64,000 nucleotides of DNA, from the NCBI RefSeq assembly GCF_000179915.2, contig NC_014963.1, forward strand, positions 3,224,001 through 3,288,000. Reading direction: 5' to 3'. A model generated the notes under the pieces. It searched no databases, was not told the origin of the DNA, and was given only the letters and a program-made list of their open reading frames with translations. This document shows, in pieces, positions 20,001-27,159 of the stretch. The translations under genes were made by a program, and so were the position numbers. This stretch comes from Terriglobus saanensis SP1PR4. GTDB lineage: Bacteria; Acidobacteriota; Terriglobia; Terriglobales; Acidobacteriaceae. Each line of letters starts with the position of its first letter. Positions within the stretch are counted from its first letter, which is position 1.

Positions 20001-20605
20001 GCGTTGCCATCGGTTGTAATCTGGACCGCCACGCCGCTGAACGGGTTGGTGAACTGGCTGGCTTTGCCCTGGAAGTAACCGCCCGATCCTGTATTGACCA
20101 CACCCGCCGCCAAGGTCGCCATAACGAACGGGTTCCTGCCAACATTGGGCAGGTCCGTCACTTCTTTTGTGCTTAGAGTCGTCGCAATATTCGCGGATCC
20201 GGTGTCGAGCAAGGGATTGCTGGCGGAGACATCCACACTTTCCGTGGACCCGCCTGCCCTCAGCTTGAAGTCGATCTTTTGCGACTCGCCAGCGGTAAGC
20301 ACTACTTCGTGGCGCGTGTCCGTTCCAAAGCCGGTCGCTGTAGAAACGACCGTATAGTTTCCCGGATTCAGGGCCGGGAAGGAGTAGACGCCCGATGCAT
20401 TCGTCGTTGTGGTCGATTTGAAGTGGGTTGCCACCTCCGTGACCGTCACCGATGCATTTGGAATGACCGCGCCGCTCTCATCTGCGACTTCGCCCTGAAT
20501 CGCTCCAAGATAACGCTGTGCGGAACTGACTACGGAAAATAAGGTGAAAACGATTGCTATCAAAATTGCGGGAAGGGACATCTTCCCCACCAGGTACTTC
20601 TTCAT
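17036..20605 (-). CDS. Oar-type TonB-dependent outer-membrane receptor
   Basis: A 1,189-aa outer-membrane receptor. After a signal peptide ending near SSAQ, a carboxypeptidase-regulatory-like Ig fold (about 35-115: GEVADESGAVIPNASVTVTE ... GNYTVVSTATGFGT) precedes the plug (NVGRNPFVMATLAAGV) and a large beta-barrel ending in the terminal Phe expected for outer-membrane proteins (TGRINF). The start at 20605 has GGAGG five bases upstream. Such receptors import bulky glycans or other substrates and in Acidobacteriota lack SusD partners. Neighbours are a GH106 gene downstream and a divergent membrane regulator upstream. Confidence 0.93.
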   Translation of the reverse strand: MKKYLVGKMSLPAILIAIVFTLFSVVSSAQRYLGAIQGEVADESGAVIPNASVTVTEVATHFKSTTTTNASGVYSFPALNPGNYTVVSTATGFGTDTRHEVVLTAGESQKIDFKLRAGGSTESVDVSASNPLLDTGSANIATTLSTKEVTDLPNVGRNPFVMATLAAGVVNTGSGGYFQGKASQFTNPFSGVAVQITTDGNAGHNRLLLNGIPDDPAERLSGAGYTGFVPSPEAVEEVKVQTSIFDAQVGHGNGTVTNTVVRGGTNKLHGAAYYVFQNTYLNANTSEKVLNQNSTNPTVRTPRNNDQLSQTGFVVDGPVWIPKIYNGHDKTFFMAAFERYASHTAINYSARVPTAAERAGDFSALCSAFDATGFCTSGIQLYRPASVLDGNNNRTAFYANNNIASAINPTGAALMTYLPLPNVPGASITSTNYISTKTSYPSTYPSFIFRLDHQVTAKNRLNATFFRSGLTQSYPLQGFPKAVGPTGYGYSVYRNNRGGSIDDVHTFTSSMVLDSRFGLIYHPFGLQYPGNSNFDLSSIGMSTSNYPNLSFPGVTPTDSYAGLAAGAGGQISSNVTGSLSEILTKIWGKHSVRFGFEGNMIRYNVQNPLSGFGALTFDRRFTQKNSVNTAVGADASSGDAMASLLLGYHSAATYNIQAAYALQQIYVAPFVQDDWRITPKLTLNLGARWDYESPITERYNKQVTDFCTTCASPLQASVPNLALNGGLRFTSNSNRFPYPRDLNNFQPRLGAAYQATPTTVARAGFGIIYFNTLESPIGTGFSQTTTYNNYTTSAPLYSLSNPYPSGVTLPTGSSLGLGTGLGQNINFVDPNHVTPKSAQYSASVQQQFPGKFVLQIAYIGARPTRLEVSHNINVLPAQYLNQGAAGVSFLNAAVTNPMAGKFTGMGTTSLNNATVPQYQLLLPFPEFGTVTEQYSSIGSAPYNSMQIQVQRPMRNHFSIQGNFTWQKIMLRNGFFSNGNQVTNPNLYSVQDLNATLIGNVFGTIELPRFLKRPAYERLLIGGWQLNSVFRAQNGNLVAAPSTVNIIGDPNQGNKTYSRYINTCYQNQAGANVASTASAPACDALSPNPAYRQRYAYDLQNNSTYIGVRQRIYPLLDLSMFKRFVVREGVSFEIRGEFFNVLNTPNFSGPNTTIGNSQFGASPYSSINGATYYTQANDPRIGQLTGRINF

Positions 20606-20866
20606 ACTGCCTCCAGAACGGTGCAAAGGGGTGCATTGAGAACGCCCAATCCTCTGGATCGGCTAGTAACATTGCCAAGTTAATTCACGGGCAAACGCAG
20701 GTAAAATTAACCGCTAGAAGCATATAAGCCCTTTATTACTATTTAGATGCAAAGGCACCTCCGTCGCCCCACTGCTGGATGAGTTGTGACCATCTGGCCC
20801 AAAAACCAGAGATTCAGGCCAAATGCTAAACTTGCTCTCTCGCTTCTTAGGTGCTGCAAGCATCAC

Positions 20867-22195
20867 ATGTCTGTCCTTCATGAAAATCCGGCTTCCCTGT
20901 CTGACACCTCCATCCCAGCTTCTGTAGAAGAGCGGCTGGCGATCATCGAACGTGTCGCAAACAGCACCCAATTCAGCAAGTCCACCAGATTGCGGGACTT
21001 CCTTCGCTTCGTCGGGAAACGGTCCGTCAAGGCCGGTGCAAACGAGATTCATGAGCATGAGATCGGAGTCCAGGTCTTTGGCCGTTCGGAGAGCTATGAT
21101 CGCGGGCAGGACAACATCGTCAGGGTCAACGCGACGGAGCTGCGCAAACGGATCGACTCCTACTTCTCCTCGGAGGGCGCACACGAGACCCTGATCTTCA
21201 CGATTCCACGCGGTAGCTATATCCCTGTTTACGAATACCGCTCGCTCGCCCCGGACATACCTGCCACGGGCGAACCGCCGGTTCCCCTGGGGATCGACTC
21301 ACTGCTGCCCTCGGCGTCTCGCTGGAAGAACTCACAAGTTTTCTGGATCTTCTTAAGTGCTGGACTGGCCGCCATCTGCATATTCCAGTTCGTCCAGATG
21401 CGCTCGTTGAATACGCCAACGCGGGCCTGGGCCAATAAACCAAACGTCGTGGCCTTCTGGACAGAATTTACCAAGCCGAACACCTTAACCGATATCGTTC
21501 TTCCCGATGAAGCCGTCAGTATGAGCGAGGAGATCGTGGGCCACCCCATTACTCTGAGCGACTATCTGGATAAGGCCTATATCCACGAGTTCGAATCGTC
21601 TCCGAAGATGAGCGCCGAACGCAAGGCCGACCTGCACACTATTTTCAATCACAATCTGGTCACCTTTGGTGGGTTCCACGCGGCCCAGGAGATCATCGAG
21701 ATTGGGCCGATCGCCCGCTCGATGCACCTGGTGCACTCCCGTTTCTACGAAGCGGAATCCCTCAAGCGGAACAATCTCATCCTGATCGGCGGGAAAAAAG
21801 CGAATCCCTGGGTTCATCTCTTTGACGATCAGGTCAACTTCAGCCTGGATTACGACGATGCACATTCGCAGGCTTTCGTCTCCAATCACCAGCCGAAACC
21901 AGGAGAAGAGCCGATCTACAAAGTAGTCATGGATCGCAATGCGCTCTATGGCTACAGCGTGATTTCCTACTTGCCCAACCCGAGCCACACCGGCAACGTC
22001 CTTATTATCGCGGGCACAGATTCCGATGCCACGGCCGCCGCCGCAGAGTTCCTGACGTCCGAAGAGGGCTTGCGAAAACTTCGCACGACCTTTGGTGGTG
22101 GAGAGTTCCACTACTTTGAAGTTCTGCTGAAGACGTCCAGGCTCAGCGGCACATCTTTTAACTCTCAGCTTGTCGCTTACCGCACGCATGCTTGA
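20867..22195 (+). CDS. Membrane-anchored putative transcriptional regulator with Acidobacteriota-type N-terminal domain
   Basis: 442 aa from ATG 20867; a longer start at 20786 is possible since the ribosome site is weak. The N-terminal about 120 residues contain the conserved pattern LRDFLRFVGKRS...EHEIGVQVFGR...YDRGQDNIVRVNATELRKRI...FTIPRGSYIPVY. I know this pattern from acidobacterial and proteobacterial proteins resembling CadC-like regulators, but cannot name a database family. One TM helix (about 150-175, FWIFLSAGLAAICIFQFVQM) follows. The C-terminal about 260 residues would be periplasmic, with NLILIGGKKANPWVHLF and GNVLIIAGTDSDATAAAAEF. Divergent from an Oar receptor, it probably senses a periplasmic signal and regulates it. 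Function is inference. Confidence 0.6.
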   Translation: MSVLHENPASLSDTSIPASVEERLAIIERVANSTQFSKSTRLRDFLRFVGKRSVKAGANEIHEHEIGVQVFGRSESYDRGQDNIVRVNATELRKRIDSYFSSEGAHETLIFTIPRGSYIPVYEYRSLAPDIPATGEPPVPLGIDSLLPSASRWKNSQVFWIFLSAGLAAICIFQFVQMRSLNTPTRAWANKPNVVAFWTEFTKPNTLTDIVLPDEAVSMSEEIVGHPITLSDYLDKAYIHEFESSPKMSAERKADLHTIFNHNLVTFGGFHAAQEIIEIGPIARSMHLVHSRFYEAESLKRNNLILIGGKKANPWVHLFDDQVNFSLDYDDAHSQAFVSNHQPKPGEEPIYKVVMDRNALYGYSVISYLPNPSHTGNVLIIAGTDSDATAAAAEFLTSEEGLRKLRTTFGGGEFHYFEVLLKTSRLSGTSFNSQLVAYRTHA

Positions 22196-22275
22196 TGCGG
22201 TGATCTAAAACGCACAGAACAAAAGATACCCAGCGGTTACAAAATTGTGCATCCCAAACCCTCCTTAGACATCCA

Positions 22276-22291
22276 ACCTACTGATAGGTAG
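22276..22291. promoter_or_regulatory. TetR operator candidate 1
   Basis: Dyad ACCTA-CTGA-TAGGT at 22276-22289 (overlapping CTAC/GTAG at 22278-22291), ending 7 bp before the TetR start. A related dyad sits in front of the DUF308 gene, and both share the leader CCAACCTAC, so autoregulation is likely. Confidence 0.55.
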
Positions 22292-22298
22292 TTTGAAA

Positions 22299-22877
22299 AT
22301 GGAAAACGACACCGCAGAACGCATTCTTGACTCAGCCCACGCACTCATTGCGGAGCGCGGCTATGCCGCGTTCAGCTATGCCGACATCGCGGACGTGGTC
22401 AAAATCAGAAAAGCGAGTATCCACTACCACTTTCCCTCGAAGGAGGCGCTCGTGACTGCGGTATTAAAGCGACATCGGGCGAAACTGAATGCGGGCATTG
22501 AAATGCTAAATGCTCAAATACCGGATCCGTTCGCCCGTCTTGCTGCCTATATGAACCACTGGGAAGGCTGCATTCGTGCGAAGACCGAGCCGATTTGTAT
22601 TGCGGCTTTGCTTGGCGCTGAACTGCCAACCCTGCCGGAGGAAGTCAAAGTAGAGATTCAACGACACTTCCAAGACCTGCGCGATTGGTTCCGTGAAACG
22701 CTTGAGGCTGGCGTCGCGGTGCGCGTAATCCGACTCAGTCTATCGGCTGCGGTTGAAGCCGAAAGCCTTCTCGCTCTGGTACATGGAGCCATGATCTCGG
22801 CCCGTGCCTACGATTCCACCGAAGTTTTCGCCCTGATTACCGAGGGCGCGCTTAAGCGACTTTCACCTGGAATTTAA
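22299..22877 (+). CDS. TetR-family transcriptional regulator
   Basis: A 192-aa one-component regulator. The HTH spans about residues 8-55 (RILDSAHALIAERGYAAFSYADIADVV then KASIHYHFPSKEALVTAVL), the canonical TetR pattern. The C-terminal domain resembles the TetR_C group often paired with enzymes or membrane proteins (EGCIRAKTEPICIAALLGAELPTLPEEV). ATG 22299 was chosen rather than the TTG two codons earlier. The next gene, encoding a DUF308-like membrane protein, lies 79 bp downstream with a matching dyad in the gap, so that gene is the probable target. Confidence 0.88.
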   Translation: MENDTAERILDSAHALIAERGYAAFSYADIADVVKIRKASIHYHFPSKEALVTAVLKRHRAKLNAGIEMLNAQIPDPFARLAAYMNHWEGCIRAKTEPICIAALLGAELPTLPEEVKVEIQRHFQDLRDWFRETLEAGVAVRVIRLSLSAAVEAESLLALVHGAMISARAYDSTEVFALITEGALKRLSPGI

Positions 22878-22914
22878 CAAGTATTTATAGAACAGTCGCC
22901 TCCATCACCCCAAC

Positions 22915-22932
22915 CTACCAACTAGTCGGTAG
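22915..22932. promoter_or_regulatory. TetR operator candidate 2
   Basis: An 18-bp near-perfect palindrome (CTACC-8-GGTAG with ACTAGT at the centre, one mismatched pair) 24 bp before the DUF308-like gene. It shares CCAACCTAC with the dyad upstream of the TetR gene, supporting one regulator for both. Confidence 0.55.
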
Positions 22933-22956
22933 CTGCACCTCGAAAGGAATAACTCC

Positions 22957-23553
22957 ATGACAAATACATTTAGAAACCCAGGAACACAGAAGCCAACAAG
23001 CTCCCTCCGTACCCTCTACTTCAGCCGAACGATCATCCAGTTTATTTGGGCAGCTCTCGTCATTGCTTTTGCAACCTCATCTCCCCTCCTGGCAGTCATC
23101 CTCATGGTCGCCTATCCACTTTGGGACGTAGCTTGCACGCTCTTTGATCTGAGTTCCAGCAATACCTCCGACTCAACTGCCTCTTCCAAAACGTTGCAGT
23201 ACTGCAACATTGCTCTTGGCGTCGTAACCGCCATCGGCATTGGCGTGGGCGCGAGTTCGGAGATGCGTTATGCGGTTGCTGCCTTCGGGGCCTGGGCCTT
23301 TGCCGCTGGGCTTTTACAACTGGCGGTTGGAATCTATCGCCGGTCTTTAATGAAGGGACAGTGGGCCATGATTCTGAGCGGTGTGCAATCGATGATTGCG
23401 GGCGGCGCATTTCTATTCGGCGGACTCGGAGGGAAGGTTCATGTTAAGGATTTGGGGGGCTACGCTGTCTTTGGTGGTGTCTATTTCCTCATCTCGGCGA
23501 TCTTGCTCGGCCGCAAAAATCGTTCCCTGGAGACGACCGCCGCTGGCGCTTAG
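22957..23553 (+). CDS. DUF308-like integral membrane protein
   Basis: A 198-aa hydrophobic protein with about six TM segments arranged in a repeat-like way (FSRTIIQFIWAALVIAFA, LLAVILMVAYPLWDVACTLFDL, LQYCNIALGVVTAIGIGVG, AVAAFGAWAFAAGLLQLAVGI, GVQSMIAGGAFLFGG, VFGGVYFLISAILL). This is the layout of DUF308/HdeD-like inner-membrane proteins, some linked to stress or acid response. A good ribosome site (GAAAGGAA) precedes the ATG. It is probably controlled by the upstream TetR protein and ends at a strong terminator. No biochemical role can be assigned. Confidence 0.75.
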   Translation: MTNTFRNPGTQKPTSSLRTLYFSRTIIQFIWAALVIAFATSSPLLAVILMVAYPLWDVACTLFDLSSSNTSDSTASSKTLQYCNIALGVVTAIGIGVGASSEMRYAVAAFGAWAFAAGLLQLAVGIYRRSLMKGQWAMILSGVQSMIAGGAFLFGGLGGKVHVKDLGGYAVFGGVYFLISAILLGRKNRSLETTAAGA

Positions 23554-23598
23554 TAGTGAGCCTTCCTCGAAACGCTACGCCGAAAAACTGGCCTTACT

Positions 23599-23637
23599 GG
23601 ACGTGCCTATGATGGAAAACGCGGGCACGTCCTTTTT
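23599..23637 (+). terminator. Intrinsic terminator after the DUF308-like gene
   Basis: Perfect 9-bp stem GGACGTGCC / GGCACGTCC, 16-nt loop and an immediate T5 run. It starts 46 bp after the stop codon. Confidence 0.8.
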
Positions 23638-23834
23638 ACTAGCCCTTTTAAACTTTCTGGCTCAGAAGCATGGAAAACAAGATCTTCTTAAACCTCTCCG
23701 TCGGCACCAGACTGCGTTCTGCTTTAGCCAGCAGAAGTGCACCCTCCATCGCGCCGTGGATGAAGCCTGCGAGATCATCACACTTTGTCTGTTGTAATCG
23801 AAGATATTCCTACGGCCTGAGTTCCGCTTGCGCG

Positions 23835-24404
23835 TTACAAAAGGATGAGCGCGACAGTAGTGCCGACAAAATATCCCACTCCAATACCAGCAACCAGATC
23901 CGAAGGATAGTGTTGACCGCTTGCAACCCGCGCCCAACAGAGCAACAGCAATCCTAAAGCGAGTGCGGGAATGGCTGCATGATGCTGCCAGCAAAGCAGA
24001 AAACCGACCACTGACAGCGTCATACAATGTCCGCTTGGGAAAGAGTATCTATCCAGACAACGACTACGGCTGGGTATATTCTCGACGAAGTTACAAGGAC
24101 GCACTCGCGCAAATCTAGGCTTGGTTGAGCCATAGAAAAGATGAGAGAGGGCGACCCCGGTGATTAAAGCGACGAGGAGCCTCCACTCTCGCAAAACAAC
24201 AACGTAGAGGGCGATGGGCAGGTAAATCCAACCATCGCAGAGTTGGTTGATGGCGTTGACCGTCAGGAGAAGCGGCTTCGGCTCAGAATACCGCACCAAC
24301 TTCGCAACAACGTGCACTTCCCTTTGGTTCATCCGCAGAAACAGGTCGTCAATTCTGGCTCGATAAGTTGACGATAAGGTAACGTCCGTATTTACCTGAG
24401 ACAT
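23835..24404 (-). CDS. PAP2-family membrane phosphatase
   Basis: A 189-aa inner-membrane phosphatase of the type-2 phosphatidic-acid phosphatase superfamily. The three active-site motifs are visible: KPRFARVRP (motif 1), SFPSGHCMT (motif 2, His) and ARVASGQHYPSDLVAG (motif 3, Arg and His). About five TM helices alternate with them. Likely substrates are undecaprenyl pyrophosphate or lipid phosphates; a glycolipid-carrier role would suit the nearby BY-kinase and flippase genes but is inference. ATG 24404 with AGGTGAAG upstream is preferred to the GTG three codons earlier. Confidence 0.85.
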   Translation of the reverse strand: MSQVNTDVTLSSTYRARIDDLFLRMNQREVHVVAKLVRYSEPKPLLLTVNAINQLCDGWIYLPIALYVVVLREWRLLVALITGVALSHLFYGSTKPRFARVRPCNFVENIPSRSRCLDRYSFPSGHCMTLSVVGFLLCWQHHAAIPALALGLLLLCWARVASGQHYPSDLVAGIGVGYFVGTTVALILL

Positions 24405-24870
24405 AATCTTCACCTGTCACGTTTAAATAGCCAAACAATGTGTCCGAAATGCTACACCAACCCATGTGTCGTCACAAGCGTTTCCTATCACCGACAGGCA
24501 AAGGCCCTCATAGATTAATTGAGTAAATAGCTAAGCGAAAAGAATCGAGACGCTGGTGGAACGTAGAAGAACAAGATGCTCACCAACGTCCCCTTGTGCA
24601 TAAATTTGGATCGATAAAGAGGAAAGAATCATTGGCAGCTAAAGAGCCATTCCAACGATTCTGTAATACGGGAGGATTTCTATGTAGTTATTGTGGGATG
24701 ACGGAACGTTCCATCCTTCTCTTATTACTACGAGCCATGCTAGTTGCAAATGTAGCTCCCAGCCAAAATAACACCGTCGCAACATTTCCTCCAGACTTTA
24801 CCAAACTTTCAGGCAAATGCAATATGCCGTTGAGAACGAATACATGAGAAGAGGAATTGTAGTGGGCGTG
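24405..24870. other. AT-rich intergenic stretch, no recognised gene
   Basis: About 470 bp between the PAP2 and BY-kinase genes. Short open frames exist on the plus strand (24596-24847 and 24817-25008), but they have no recognisable motif and the second runs into the kinase gene. I see no terminator or repeat here. It may hold debris of a polysaccharide locus. Confidence 0.4.
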
Positions 24871-25701
24871 CTAATCATAGTAGCCTTCGGTATTTGGAGG
24901 CACTGCATTCAGAACAACACCAAGATTTCCATGCAGATGGCGCGAGAGAAGAAGATGGGCAGTCTGCAAAGAATGAGTTGTGGTCTCGCCGAAGCGCGTA
25001 ATGAGTAGAACAAGGTCGGCTTGCTCGGCCATCATAACGGAATCAGCCACGGCTAATACGGGAGGGCCATCGAGAATCAGCACATCATATTCTGACCTCC
25101 ACAAGGAAAGCTGATTCTTCATTACGTCCGAGCTGAGCAGCTCATAAGGAAATGGCGTCCGCCTGCCGCCGGGAATGTATTTGAAATTGGGAATCTCGGG
25201 TAGTGAAATAGCCCAACCAGGGGGTAACTGTCCCGTGAGTATGCCGGAGAGACCGTCGTGCAAGCTCGATAGATTCATTCGGCTAGCAATCACTGGCCTC
25301 CGAAGATCCATTTCTACAAATAATGTGCGTACCCCTGCTCGAGCATAGGTCGCTGCAAGATTGATTCCAGTTGTGCTCTTTCCTTCAGCGGGGGTGCTAC
25401 TCGTAATAAGAATGACTTTAACCATTTCAGGCTTCGACAGGAGAACAGCAGTTCTAAGGGCGCGCAAAGCCTCCGCATAGGGCGCTCCAGGGTGAGCGAG
25501 GACCTCTATGTTGTAGTGTTTTCCGAGTGAATCCAGGGAAAGCGGCGCAGAGACCCTGGAGCGTTGTCCGAACCAGCGGCAGAAATCCCAGGCAAAAAAT
25601 CGTCTTGAGTTTACATAGTTGAAATCCGGTACCACTGTGTAAACTGGCAGTTCTAAATCGGCCTCGATCATCTTAACTGAATTCACTTTGTCGTCCCGCA
25701 T
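24871..25701 (-). CDS. Orphan bacterial tyrosine-kinase (BY-kinase) domain, CpsD/Wzc-C type
   Basis: A 276-aa P-loop protein of the capsular-exopolysaccharide family. Walker A is SSTPAEGKST (residues 101-110), Walker A' is TLFVEMDLRRP (126-136) and Walker B is VLILDGPP. The first about 30 residues (ADLELPVYTVVP) match the linker that in full-length Wzc-like proteins follows the second TM helix of the Wzz domain; no Wzz domain is encoded upstream. The C-terminus has only one Tyr pair (GYYD) rather than a Tyr-rich tail. It is either a stand-alone CpsD-like kinase or a 5'-truncated Wzc. I favour truncation, because no Wzz gene is adjacent. Confidence 0.7.
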   Translation of the reverse strand: MRDDKVNSVKMIEADLELPVYTVVPDFNYVNSRRFFAWDFCRWFGQRSRVSAPLSLDSLGKHYNIEVLAHPGAPYAEALRALRTAVLLSKPEMVKVILITSSTPAEGKSTTGINLAATYARAGVRTLFVEMDLRRPVIASRMNLSSLHDGLSGILTGQLPPGWAISLPEIPNFKYIPGGRRTPFPYELLSSDVMKNQLSLWRSEYDVLILDGPPVLAVADSVMMAEQADLVLLITRFGETTTHSLQTAHLLLSRHLHGNLGVVLNAVPPNTEGYYD

Positions 25702-25735
25702 CTCTACTATTCCTTCGAATCGGGGCCAAATTATC

Positions 25736-25922
25736 TCAGAGGCTAAACTGTGCGGGCCGTGTAAGCCAGTTGCCGGAGATAGGCCGTATCTTCCAGGCGT
25801 TCATCTTGACCTTGCCCGCGCCCGTCGCATGCAATCGCACATCAGGCGCTGTCTTTCCCTCGTAATAGAAGTGATGTAGTCTCCAGGTCTCTTTGCGTTG
25901 TTCTGGTTTGACGCACGTCGGG
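25736..25922 (-). other. Unassigned open frame between esterase and BY-kinase genes
   Basis: A 62-codon minus-strand frame, out of phase with the esterase and ending at TGA 25736. It lacks a start codon of its own. Its translation looks protein-like (HHFYYEGKTAPDVRLHATG, then KMNAWKIRPISGNW). It may be the tail of a domain once fused to the esterase or of a deleted gene. I do not recognise the family. Confidence 0.25.
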
Positions 25923-27080
25923 TTATTTTTGGAAGAGCAGCGGTGTGAAGTGGATTAGGTTGTCGCGCCAGACGGGCCACTGGTGATGGCCAGGAGTTTC
26001 GATGGCAGTAACCGGCAGGCCCTGGGCCTTGAGTGTCGCGATGGCGGCGCGGTTGGGTTTGAGCAGCGCGTCGTCAACACCACAGGCCATCCAGAGGAGA
26101 CGGAGATTGGCCTTCTGCGGAGTGACTGTGGGGAGCTTGGCAAGCGTAGCGGGATTGAGGCCAGCAGAGAAGGTGCCAATCCAGGCAAAGAGGTCGGTAT
26201 GGTTGAGACCGGTCAGGAGGCTCTCCCCGCCGCCCATGGAGAGACCGGCGATGGCGCGGTGATCGCGATCTCCGATGACAGGGTACTCGGCCTCGACCCT
26301 GGGGAGGATCTCGGTGAGAAGCATGGCCTGGAAGAGGTCGATGTTCTGGATATTCAGGGCGGGGGTGCGGCCGGGTTTGAGAACAGCGAGGTTGCCGTAG
26401 CCGAGGGTCATGACAACGATCATGGGCTTAGCCTTGCCGGTAGCGATAAGGCTGTCGAAGATATCGTTGGCCCTGCCGGCGGAGAGCCAGCCATCGGCAC
26501 CGTCGGAATAGCCGTGGAGCAGGTAGAGCACGGGGTATCTGATTTTGGCCTTTGCGTCGAAGCCGGGCGGCGTGTAGACGTAGTACTCATCCTGATTGGC
26601 GGGAGCGTTGAGAACAACACTGGTGGTGTAGAAGTGGTGGTTAATTTCACCGTGGGGTATGGCCTGGATCTCCCAGGGCATGGGCGGATTGCCGGGGATG
26701 GTGAAGGTGTTGACAAGCTCCTGGAGATTGGTCTGGATAGTGGGGTTCTGGGTATCGAGAACATAGCTGCCGTCGATGCGGAAGCGGTAGGAGTAAATCT
26801 CAGGCGAATAAGGCTGGGTGGTGAGGGTCCAAAGGCCCGCGGCGTCCTGGGCCATGGGCATGTTGGCGTCTTCGACGCTGACAACGACCTCTTTGGCGTT
26901 GGGAGCGGCGATCCGGAAGGTGACGGAACCGTTGGGCTGGACCTCGGGCGAGATATAGGTGAGCGCAGATTTCGGCCGGGCTGGCTTCGAGGAGTCGACC
27001 GTGCGGACGGTAGGGTTCTGGGCGGCGATAGGAAGGGTCGCGGAGAGGAGGAGCACACAGAAGATCGCCAGCTTGCGCAT
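25923..27080 (-). CDS. CE1-type esterase (feruloyl/acetyl-xylan esterase-like) with N-terminal E-set domain
   Basis: A secreted 385-aa alpha/beta hydrolase. Signal peptide MRKLAIFCVLLLSATLPIAAQ is followed by an Ig-like E-set/CBM48 domain (about 45-130: SVTFRIAAPNAKEVVVSVED ... YSYRFRIDG) and an esterase-D-like domain with YPVLYLLHGYSDG and the nucleophile elbow GLSMGGG (Ser281). A late GHHQWPVW supplies the catalytic His. This architecture matches rumen-type xylan feruloyl/acetyl esterases that clear ester decorations from hemicellulose. ATG 27080 places the signal peptide at the N-terminus; the longer frame was rejected. The gene is G-rich on the template strand compared with its neighbours, leaving a long spurious antisense frame. 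Confidence 0.85.
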   Translation of the reverse strand: MRKLAIFCVLLLSATLPIAAQNPTVRTVDSSKPARPKSALTYISPEVQPNGSVTFRIAAPNAKEVVVSVEDANMPMAQDAAGLWTLTTQPYSPEIYSYRFRIDGSYVLDTQNPTIQTNLQELVNTFTIPGNPPMPWEIQAIPHGEINHHFYTTSVVLNAPANQDEYYVYTPPGFDAKAKIRYPVLYLLHGYSDGADGWLSAGRANDIFDSLIATGKAKPMIVVMTLGYGNLAVLKPGRTPALNIQNIDLFQAMLLTEILPRVEAEYPVIGDRDHRAIAGLSMGGGESLLTGLNHTDLFAWIGTFSAGLNPATLAKLPTVTPQKANLRLLWMACGVDDALLKPNRAAIATLKAQGLPVTAIETPGHHQWPVWRDNLIHFTPLLFQK

Positions 27081-27109
27081 GGGCGCAAGTCTATCGCATG
27101 AGTAGCGCC

Positions 27110-27151
27110 CGTGCCCATGCGATACCTGAGGACGAGGATCGCATGGGCACG
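27110..27151. repeat. 14-bp-arm inverted repeat between esterase and permease
   Basis: Perfect arms CGTGCCCATGCGAT (27110-27123) and ATCGCATGGGCACG (27138-27151) with a 14-nt spacer. It lies 9 bp past the permease stop and 30 bp before the esterase start. There is no T run, so it may be a REP-like element or RNA-processing hairpin rather than a terminator. Confidence 0.7.
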
Positions 27152-27159
27152 CTTGTCGG

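Noticed and set aside
24596-25008. Two short plus-strand frames (83 and 63 codons)
   Set aside because: No motifs or reliable ribosome sites; the second overlaps the BY-kinase gene.
25983-27101. 372-codon plus-strand frame, Gly/Val/Glu-rich
   Set aside because: Antisense shadow of the esterase gene caused by its skewed base composition.
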